NCBI RefSeq assembly: GCF_000224145.3
Contig: NC_020178.2
Coordinates: 1,414,100-1,478,099 of the forward strand
Direction of reading: 5' to 3'
Source: Ciona intestinalis
Lineage: Eukaryota > Chordata > Ascidiacea > Phlebobranchia > Cionidae
Length of the DNA stretch: 64,000 nt
The position numbers were made by a program, and so were the translations under genes. Below, in pieces: positions 58,001 to 64,000 of this stretch (position 1 is its first letter; the number at the start of each line of letters is the position of its first letter). Below the pieces are notes generated by a model that saw only the letters and a program-made list of their open reading frames with translations, was not told where the DNA came from and did not search any database.

Positions 58001-58986
58001 TATTCGTACACCTCATGCTTACTGTCAAGTTATAACATGTGTGTCTGATGTATAAGAAGTTTTACGGACAACTTCACAAGCATTGGCTGTCACAACTGAT
58101 ATTGAAAAGTAAGTTGGCAATAAAAATTTACAAAAAAACACGTATTCGTACACCTCATGCTTACTGTCAAGTTATAACATTGGGTGTCTTCTTATACATC
58201 AGACACACATGGTGTATTCATACACCTCATGCTCACTGTCAAGTTATAACATGTGTGTCTTCTTATACACCAGACACACATAGCATATTCATACACCTCA
58301 TGCTCACTGTCAAGTTATAACATTGGTGTCTTCTTATACATCAGACACACATGGTGTATTTATACACCTCATGCTCACTGTCAAGTTATAACATGTGTGT
58401 CTTCTTATACATCAGACACACATAGCATATTCATACACCTCATGCTCACTGTCGAGTTATAACATGGGTGTCTTCTATACATCAGACACACATGGTGTAT
58501 TCATACACCTCATGCTCACTGTCGAGTTATAACATGTGTGTCTTCTTATACACCAGACACACATGGTGTATTCATACACCTCATGCTCACTGTTGAGTTA
58601 TAACATGTGTGTCTTCTTATACACCAGACACACATGGTGTATTCATACACCTCATGCTCACTGTCGAGTTATAACGTGTGTGTCTTCTTATACACCAGAC
58701 ACACATGGTGTATTCATAGACCTCATGCTCACTGTCGAGTTATAACGTGTGTGTCTTCTTATACACCAGACACACATGTTATATTCATACACCTCATGCT
58801 CACTCTCAAGTATTAACGTGTTGTCTTTTTTACAACAATCTCCCATGAGTTCATACACCTGCATCCTTGCATCTTGTGTCCGGGGTCCAGGAGGAGCAAT
58901 CCAAGCTCTTTATTGGACACCAGAAACTGAAGTCTGTTTCTTATGTCTTGAAGGAATGTTACGAAAAAACAAATTCTCTTTTGTGA
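49013..58986 (+). CDS. SWT1: SWT1, PIN-domain RNA endonuclease, with N-terminal WW domain
   Basis: In yeast, Swt1 is a nuclear endonuclease that removes defective mRNPs near the pore. Exons: 49013-49166, 49494-50266, 50689-50773, 51023-51234, 51659-51729, 51784-51848, 52088-52226, 52716-52819, 53140-53322, then gap, 55258-55388, 55556-55664, 55728-55766, 56062-56165, 57216-57421, 57850-57966 and a candidate last exon 58891-58986. The WW domain is at about 19-51 (W23, Y37-F38, W47, P50). A Lys-rich linker with repeated VTPK follows. The PIN domain is at about 362-490, with all four acidic residues: D368 (VVDTN), E409 (ELDHLK), D463 (INDDR) and D487 (FTNDSN). The ILETEMREAYGRIWEE helix and PPW match the vertebrate C-terminal half. 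The first donor 49167 is chosen over the identical gtacct at 49177 because only it keeps frame. The last exon does not join in phase, so one exon is probably missing. Confident for the body, not for the end. Confidence 0.92.
49256..49446 (+). mobile_element. GGGACACC-type MITE in SWT1 intron 1
   Basis: A copy with a somewhat decayed left end (tagtagggttgggacaatca) and a good right end (tcccatctttccccacccta). It fills most of the 327-bp first intron of SWT1, ending about 45 bases before the exon 2 acceptor. Confidence 0.8.
50285..50440 (-). mobile_element. Composite SINE core and head, antisense
   Basis: Antisense core (ggctgacaatttagtcagcc, attgggttggagcaattctt) and head (gatgagccttgaacccatga). 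The 3' domain is missing. It begins just after the SWT1 exon 2 donor. Confidence 0.75.
50515..50665 (+). mobile_element. Composite SINE head and core, sense
   Basis: A tRNA-like head (gtagcacagataagcgtgcc, B-box-like gggtttaaggctc) and core (gggcgtatgtgtccttgggc, aattgctccaacccaac), truncated before the 3' domain. It lies opposite in orientation to the SINE at 50285-50440, so the two heads face each other inside one SWT1 intron. Confidence 0.75.
50810..50940 (+). repeat. SINE 3' domain, sense
   Basis: One tail unit (aaataatcacctacaaagta, ggcacaaggtgtatgaaaca, acacccgtgtt) in the SWT1 intron before the PIN-domain exon at 51023. Two more tails in opposite orientations lie at 51260-51440. Confidence 0.75.
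51481..51514 (+). repeat. Duplicated PIN-exon 3' end and donor
   Basis: The stretch ttgttgttgcatgggtcatg, then cttcaggtattaaat, repeats 51212-51247, the end of the exon finishing at 51234 and its donor. Translated in the same frame it gives VVAWVMLQ beside the true VVVVPWVVLQ. Confidence 0.75.
51931..51970 (+). repeat. Duplicated acceptor region before an SWT1 exon
   Basis: The stretch ataagttaaaataaaactat, then tttaattaccagatg, repeats 52051-52090, the acceptor tract and first bases of the exon at 52088. A SINE core fragment lies between the two copies. Confidence 0.65.
52372..52662 (+). mobile_element. Full-length composite SINE, sense
   Basis: The best complete copy in the window, about 290 bp. 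A-box-like gtagcaaagtggttagggca at 52375 and B-box-like gggttcaaggctc near 52418 are followed by the core (cctacgc-type block gggcaagacacttaacggca, ccaacccagtggttac). The 3' domain is aataatcaatcacaaagtaa, gaggtgtatgaaatataaca and gaggataaagtaactta. It lies in the SWT1 intron before the exon at 52716. Confidence 0.85.
52854..52888 (+). repeat. Duplicated exon 3' end and donor
   Basis: The stretch tgtaataccaagtaaggagt, then ttatgtaaaaactttc, repeats 52809-52844, the end of the exon finishing at 52819, its donor and the following intron. The two copies are 45 bases apart. The second donor is as good as the first. Confidence 0.85.
53630..53702. repeat. Pyrimidine-rich minisatellite at gap edge
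   Basis: About three units of ccccagattaaactctttt, about 22-24 bp each, run into the 734-N gap. The repeat may have caused the gap. Confidence 0.8.
53703..54436. other. Assembly gap, 734 N
   Basis: It lies inside SWT1 after the exon ending at 53322. By comparison with the duplicated block that follows, it should contain at least a first copy of the exon seen at 55258-55388. Confidence 0.95.
54940..55105. repeat. 60-bp minisatellite, copy 1
   Basis: Three units of ttgctaccaggtgtattata, then agtgtgaaaaagatcttctg and gcaattgttggtatatgt. The matching array in the second block (55790-56015) has four units. Confidence 0.85.
55208..55257. other. Assembly gap, 50 N
   Basis: A minimum-size gap that interrupts the exon beginning at 55165. 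The sequence after it is an exon that belongs upstream in the order seen in the second block, so the join is suspicious. Confidence 0.95.
56170..57145. repeat. 30-bp minisatellite with an internal inversion
   Basis: About 30 units of the type ccaactttaggccagaattg and gcccattac. Units run antisense (aaagttgggataatgggcca) from 56200 to about 56575 and sense from about 56590 to 57130. The two halves are therefore reverse complements and could fold into a hairpin several hundred bases long inside the SWT1 intron between 56165 and 57216. The unit resembles the core of the 93-bp dispersed repeat. Confidence 0.85.
57430..57740 (-). repeat. Tandem antisense SINE 3' domains
   Basis: Three units (cgttataacacaagtgttct, catacaccttatgcttgctt, gtaacttatttattctcgcg), each about 100 bp, start just after the exon ending at 57421. 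Confidence 0.85.
58005..58830 (-). repeat. 71-bp minisatellite, largest array
   Basis: About eleven units in the final SWT1 intron. Recent copies (58450-58800) are nearly identical. It starts inside a duplication of the preceding exon end (57929-58055 repeated at 58065-58175), which carries taagttggcaataaaaattt. Confidence 0.9.
58065..58110 (+). repeat. Duplicated SWT1 exon 3' end and donor
   Basis: The stretch acggacaacttcacaagcat, then tggctgtcacaactgatatt, repeats the last 40 bases of the exon ending at 57966 with its donor. It differs by only one or two bases in the exonic part. It has no upstream acceptor of its own. Confidence 0.88.
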
Positions 58987-59084
58987 TACTGTACCTATTA
59001 TACCTTAATCGGATAGCGTTTGTGTAAAAACTCAGGAATATTTTGACGCCATTTATTTGTTTGTTTCTATATCGGCATGGGAGT

Positions 59085-59520
59085 GGTGTATACAGTGTTG
59101 CCGGGTGTATTTTGTTGCAGTGTTGCCAGGTGTGTTTTGTTGCAGTGTTGCCAGGTGTGTTTTGTATACAGTGTTGCCGGGTGTATTTTGTTGCAGTGTT
59201 GCCAGGTGTATTTTGTTGCAGTTTTGCCAGGTGTGTTTTGTAGCAGTTTTGCCAGGTGTGTTTTGTTGCAGTGTTGCCAGGTGTGTTTTGTTGCAGTGTT
59301 GCCGGATGTGTTTTGTTGCAGTTTTGCCAGGTGTGTTTTGTTGCAGTTTTGCCAGGTGTGTTTTGTTGCAGTGTTGCCAGATGTGTTTTGTTCAGTGTTG
59401 CCAGGTGTGTTTTGTTGCCGGTTGTGTTTTGTTGCAGTGTTGCTAAGTGTGTTTTGTTACAGTGTTGCCAGGTGTGTTTTGTTGCAGTGTTGCCATGTCA
59501 GTTTTGTTTGCAGCACTGCT
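59085..59520. repeat. 25-bp minisatellite
   Basis: About seventeen units of gttgccaggtgtgttttgtt and gcagt. Three overlapping open frames across it, rich in Cys and Val, are repeat artefacts. Confidence 0.92.
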
Positions 59521-60509
59521 AAATACGTTTTACTAACACTTTGTTGGTGGTTTTTGTTTGGGTTATAATGTGTGCATTGCTACCTTGCATGGTTTTCTCC
59601 AGTGATGCCAGATGTTTTGTTATAGTGTTCCCAAATATGTTTTACTGACACTTCTATATGCAGCTTTTTGTTTCTTCACTAATTGGTGTTTTTATTTGGT
59701 GTATTTTCATTTTTATTATCCACCACTTTTTTTAAAAACCTTTGATTCACAGTTGTTATAACTTTGTTTGAAATTTTGTTCAATACCCAAATTTTTCTTC
59801 TGCACTGCATGCTTCTCACAAGCATTCCACAAGCTTTACTTTATTATTTAGCATGCTTTGATTTTCCTTATTTATACTAAGTTTTACATTCTTTGCCTTG
59901 TGCCATTTTCGTTTTATATTTATTTCTTCACTTATATACACTGTATACTTCGTTTCAATAATTTATAATAAAATGTTTTAAAATATTTAACTTAAATCAT
60001 TTTGCTACAACAGTAAGCTATAATGAATACAACTTATTTATCCTCGCCTGATGGAGCGACTATAGTCGTTATAACACGGGTGTTCTATTTCATACACCTC
60101 ATGCCCGCTTACGCTTTACCATGTATGTAACTTCGTGGGTGAATATTTGCATGCCCGCTTACGCTTTACCATGTATGTAACTTCGTGGGTGAATATTTGT
60201 TGAGAATTTTTGGAAGGATTCATGTTTTGCAGTAACATTTAACAGCTTGACAACATTTTATTAAAAGGTATGTAGAATGGTCTGTGGTTTATAACACCAG
60301 TATTTATACACAAAAACAACATATATTTTTGGCTAAACACATCAACATTTCTATATACAATTATTTTTATTTGAATATATACATTTTAATTATTATATGT
60401 TTGCTTACAAGATTATAAAATACTTTGTCTTCTTAGATGAGTCATTGAGATTGAAGGGGGGACCCTTATATTGTTCAAATCTGATGAATGATGTGTTTTA
60501 TTTGCAGGT

Positions 60510-60825
60510 ATACAGTGAAGAAATGAATGTAACTTGTTTATCCTTGCATGGCCAAAACGACAGTCAAAAACACAAGTGTTCTGTTTCATACACCTCATGC
60601 CTGCTTATGAGTTGCCAAGTATGTTACTTTGTGGACGATTATTTTTTGGGAGATTTTTTTTATATGGCTGATAATTTTGACAACCCATTTAATGTTACTG
60701 GGTTAAAGCAATTGGCGTTAGTGTATTACCAAAGGACACATTTGCCCATAATAGTAGCAGCCAAGAACCTTGATTCCATTACCTTTGGGCTACAGGCAGG
60801 CTCTAGTCTTCTGAACTCTGAAGAT
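60510..60825 (-). mobile_element. Full-length composite SINE, antisense
   Basis: In antisense order: tail (gtaacttgtttatccttgca), 3' domain (agtgttctgtttcatacacc), core (gttactgggttaaagcaatt, ggacacatttgcccataata), and tRNA-like head (gaaccttgattccattacct, gggctacaggcaggctctag). It is embedded in a chance open frame from 60397 to 60924 that I do not accept as a gene. Confidence 0.8.
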
Positions 60826-61149
60826 TACTTAATGCTACAACAACATAGAAACAACACTTACCATTCACATAGAGATCATATAATTGAAGTGGGGATTCTT
60901 CAGGAAAGAGAGTTCCCAAAATAGAGTTTCTCTTTTTGCTACTGCCAACCTACAGAACAAAGTTTTTAACAACAGATACATGCACCTTGTTTTATAAGAA
61001 GCACAAGGTATTTTATAAGAGCAGATACATACAGATTGTTTTGTAACAGCAGGGTGTATAGAAAAAAAGTGGGAGACATTCAGAAAATATTTTTGGAATA
61101 GATATAAAAGTAATCTTCCTAACTGACTCACTAGTTAATAAGGTTTTTA

Positions 61150-61335
61150 ACAAATGCAGCACAAAACAACAGCTGCAAAAACAGACTTACAGGTAAAACA
61201 TAGTTATATTTAATTGAAAAAGCGTGGTCGCTACACCTGGCAGACAAATAAGCTATTTATGTTTAATTATTATTAAGTAAAACTTCTCTCTTCTAAACAA
61301 AAGTGTGCGTAAAGACGCAACCCGTACAATGTAAC
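61150..61335 (-). mobile_element. Probable LINE-derived segment, antisense
   Basis: Read on the minus strand, this segment matches 10783-10960 closely (attgtacgggttgcgtcttt, acgcacacttttgttta, gtgtagcgaccacgctt). It lacks the ATT tail. It lies directly downstream of the last visible transporter exon. Confidence 0.6.
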
Positions 61336-61344
61336 ACAACAAAC

Positions 61345-64000
61345 CTTAGAAATAACATCCGAAAGTTGAGCCTCTCTTTTTCGACGAAGAAACCGAAATC
61401 TTAAAGATATGATGAATACCATCAGTGATGCTGTTACCAAGGCAACACCAGAGAGATAGAAGATTGAGTCATATGAGCCGTTTATATCAACCAACCAACC
61501 TATGGTAAAATAGAATGGTTGTTACAACTGTTGTGTCTGTAGTGAATGAATGAATGAAACTTATACTTTATCCCTGCGTGGCCGAAAAACATATATTTTG
61601 TTTTGAGATCATAGCGCTTAATCATGACCAACTGCTATAGAAATAATATACAACCTGCCACTGGAGGAGTAATGAGCACAGCAACGCTTGTAACCATAAA
61701 AAAGAATCCGAGACCAGTTGCTAAGCAATCAACCCCCACTATTTCGGCAAGGACAGCAAATGGAAGAGCCATGACCGCACCTATAGGAAAAACATGCTAT
61801 TAGTTTTATCTATATTCCCTCCCCAGATTTGTGAAGATTTGCCCAAATCCTCATGCTAGATAATGTATATCAAGCTATAACATGGGTGTCTTTTTATACC
61901 TCATGCTTACTGTCAAGCTATAACATGGGTGTCTTTTTATACCTCATGCTTACTGTCATAGCTATAACATGGCTGTCTTCTTATACACTAGACACACATG
62001 CTGTACCAGGTGTATGAGTTTAACATGTGTGTCTGGTGAATAAGAAGACACAATTACAGTATAAGTAAAAACTTACATTTACTACCTGGTGGATTAAGCT
62101 TAATACACTTAGCAAATACCTGAGAACAGCCCAAATCCAATGCAGAAGATTACAAGCTCAACATAAGTAGTAGCAAGCGGGCATAACAGGCAGCAAATAC
62201 CAAGTGCTAGCAGAGATAGAATGTCAAAGTAGAGAAGACTGACAGAAGTTAGCGTAGCAACCCACCCGCTTGCCAAACTGCGAATAAAACATATTTTGAT
62301 TCTTTTTTTAATCACCTACAAAGTTACATTTGGAGTGACTCGTAAGCGTGCATGAGGTGTATGAAACAGAACACCTATGTTATAACGACATTGCCCCGCC
62401 ATGTGAGGATAAAATGAGTTACATGCGTGGTAACTTGTAAGTGGGCATGAGGTGTGTTAAACAGAACACCTATGTTATAACGACATTGCCCCGCCATGCG
62501 AAGATAAAATAAGTTACATTTATTTATATATTTACCTACCTGCTTACAATGGACACACCTCCCATAATAGAAACCAGATAAGCTCCTTGGAAATTCACGA
62601 ACCCCTTAGAAGCAGCATGAGGCGCAAGGAAGACATTAGGTGTGAAAGCCCCAGCTCCAATGCATAGGCCAGTAATGCAGTAGAGGAAAAAGGAAGGCTC
62701 TTTTAAGATTTTCCATTGCAGACCCTGGAGTAATAAATGGGTGTAACCTTAACGTGGCGGACAATAACTATTATACCATTGTGGGTATATGTGTACTTGG
62801 GCAAGACACTTAACAGCAATTTCTCCAACCCAGTGGTCACTAATATGTTGTCTAAATTATCAGCCATACATAAAAAAAATTACCCACAAAGCCGCATACG
62901 TGGTAACTCGTAAGTTGGCTCGAGGTGTATGAAACAGAACACCCGTATAAAATGATTGTTGTTGCCGCACCATGTGGGGATAAATAAGTAACAACAGAAC
63001 ACCTGTGTTTTGACGACTGTTGTTATGTGTGACTTAATAAATATGTAACATGAAGAGTTAAAAAGCTCTATTATACAACAATGCTGCTTATTTAAAACAA
63101 TCAGTATTATTACCGCTTTCTGTGTAATAGGAGGCTTATTAGCTTCATCTGTTATTTGTCTGACAGTGTTTCTTATTTCCTCTTCACTTGATATTCTATT
63201 TATTTTCAGTGTTACCACAGGCTCTGGGGTCTCTTTGGGGATTAAAACTTTTTGGTCAACACTTTTCTGGTTGCCACGGGAAACAGTTGGAAGATCAAAG
63301 CGGACATTGCGTTTCCAATTGTGGGTTCTGGAATAAATATATGGTGATTGTGATGTAATAAACACCAGACACACATGTTGTATTCATACACCTCATCCTC
63401 ACTGTCGAGTTATAACATGGGTGACTTCTTATACACCAGACACACATGTTGTATTCATACACCTCATGCTCACTGTCGAGTTATAACATGGGTGTCTTCT
63501 TATACACCAGACACACGTGGTGTATTCATACACCTTATGCTCACTGTCGAGTTATAACATGGGTGTCTTCTTATACACCAGACACACATAGTGTATTCAT
63601 ACACCTCATGCTCACTGTCGAGTTATAACATGGGTGACTTCTTATACACCAGACACACGTGGTGTATTCATACACCTCATGCTCACTGTCGAGTTATAAC
63701 ATGGGTGTCTTCTTATACACCAGACACACGTGGTGTATTCATAAACCAACTTCTTATACACCAGACACACGTGGTGTATTCATGCTCACTGTCATTTCCT
63801 AAAAATATTTTACCCTTTTGATTCAGTGAAGCTTTTGCTTTTCCATTTATTCCTTGTGAACTGAGAAGTGTTTCCAGATATCAGTGATGGTTCACTTGTG
63901 TGTGCTGTTGTTGTTAAAAGTTGGTTTTTATCTGGCATCACTGTTACCTCTTGGATTGTTTGCAGTACTGGGAAAGATGGAGCTGAAAATTTATCTTTTG
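61345..64000 (-). CDS. Monocarboxylate transporter-like MFS protein (SLC16 family), 3' part
   Basis: The C-terminal half of a 12-TM plasma-membrane carrier. SLC16 members move lactate, pyruvate, thyroid hormone or amino acids, some with H+. In transcription order the exons are 64000-63814 (continues beyond the window), 63327-63114, 62724-62540, 62277-62120, 61780-61655 and 61499-61345; all phases agree. The first two encode a hydrophilic central loop. Then come TM7-TM8 (FFLYCITGLCIGAG), TM9-TM10 (LASGWVATL, VIFCIGFGLFSG) and TM11 (LPFAVLAEIVGVDCLATGLG). The SLC16 signature before TM12 is ITPPVAGWLVDINGSYD. TM12 is followed by basic RFRFLRRKREAQ. Unspliced, the last exon would read on to a stop at 61273-61275, but that part lies in a dispersed repeat. 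A donor (gtttgt) at 61344 suggests a further exon I cannot find. Substrate unknown; the regulatory basic residues of TM1 are outside the window. Confidence 0.88.
61855..62045 (-). repeat. 71-bp minisatellite, partial units
   Basis: Two and a half shortened units (tataacatgggtgtcttttt, atacctcatgcttactgtca) followed by one reverse-oriented half unit. It lies in the transporter intron between the exons at 61655-61780 and 62120-62277. Confidence 0.75.
62315..62525 (+). repeat. Tandem SINE 3' domains
   Basis: Two nearly identical units (gtgcatgaggtgtatgaaac, gaacacctatgttataacga, cattgccccgccatg) lie in the transporter intron between 62277 and 62540. Confidence 0.85.
62770..63050 (+). mobile_element. 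Composite SINE without head
   Basis: Core (gggcaagacacttaacagca, cagtggtcactaatatgttg) and 3' domain (aactcgtaagttggctcgag, acagaacacccg), followed by a duplicated piece of the palindromic block. It lies in the transporter intron between 62724 and 63114. Confidence 0.8.
63360..63795 (-). repeat. 71-bp minisatellite, array in transporter intron
   Basis: Six full units and a truncated pair (gttataacatgggtgtcttc, ttatacaccagacacacgtg). The array fills almost the whole intron between the exons at 63327 and 63814. Several units are identical, so the array is young. Confidence 0.9.

Larger units (their letters stand above)
58987..61344. other. Convergent intergenic region
   Basis: It lies between the convergent SWT1 and transporter genes. 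It holds a 25-bp minisatellite (59085-59520), antisense SINE tails at 60020-60200, a full antisense SINE at 60510-60825, and a LINE-like segment at 61150-61335. An AATAAA lies near 59968. The stretch 59530-60015 is T-rich and unassigned. Confidence 0.5.

Noticed and set aside
59057-59568. Cys/Val-rich open frames up to 163 codons
   Set aside because: They are artefacts of the 25-bp minisatellite.
60397-60924. 175-codon plus-strand open frame
   Set aside because: More than half of it is an antisense SINE, and the rest has no recognisable domain.
8905-63795. CRISPR-like regular repeats
   Set aside because: Repeats are contiguous minisatellites without unique spacers, and the DNA is clearly animal (spliced genes, SINEs).
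1-64000. Retrovirus-like or Polinton-like elements, including long terminal repeats, capsid or envelope genes
   Set aside because: I found no long direct terminal repeats and no reverse transcriptase, integrase, capsid or envelope-like coding. The only retroelement traces are SINEs and short LINE-like 3' segments.

Overview
The window looks like nuclear DNA of a solitary ascidian, most likely Ciona. Short exons are split by many small GT-AG introns, the DNA is AT-rich, and the non-coding DNA is packed with a tRNA-derived composite SINE, a short inverted-repeat element of the MITE type, and minisatellites. I recognise these as ascidian-like from memory; no search was run. There are three runs of N (32575-33074, 53703-54436, 55208-55257).

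Layout. (1) 282-7766, + strand: the 3' two-thirds of a proton-coupled oligopeptide transporter gene (SLC15/PEPT family). (2) 12460-22872, + strand: a complete second SLC15 paralogue in tandem. Its last exon seems to have lost a conserved tail by a reading-frame change, and it lacks three introns that the first copy has. (3) 22970-33074: about 10 kb of repeat-rich DNA with no gene I can support. (4) 33075-35667 and 39798-44008, + strand: two tandem extracellular (CA4-like) alpha carbonic anhydrases, the first cut by a gap, the second complete at 306 aa. (5) 47177-48205, - strand: an intronless RNF34/RFFL-type E3 ubiquitin ligase. (6) 49013-58986, + strand: SWT1, an RNA-surveillance endonuclease with a PIN domain and here an N-terminal WW domain. 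It is head-to-head with the ligase, and part of its 3' half is duplicated around two gaps. (7) 61345-64000, - strand: the 3' part of an SLC16-type monocarboxylate transporter whose 5' end lies beyond the window.

The genes are not an operon and share no single pathway. The tandem transporter and carbonic anhydrase pairs are local gene duplications. Peptide uptake and carbonic anhydrase activity both bear on epithelial proton handling, but their adjacency may be chance.

The most striking non-textbook signal is repeated tandem duplication of exon edges. Decayed copies of a splice acceptor or donor, plus a few tens of bases of the adjoining exon, sit in the neighbouring intron at nine places across the two SLC15 genes and SWT1. 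One copy (7395-7469) is still an open, spliceable alternative terminal exon. A second theme is that the large minisatellites appear to be grown from pieces of the dispersed repeats. I see no retrovirus-like element, no CRISPR array and no clear RNA gene.
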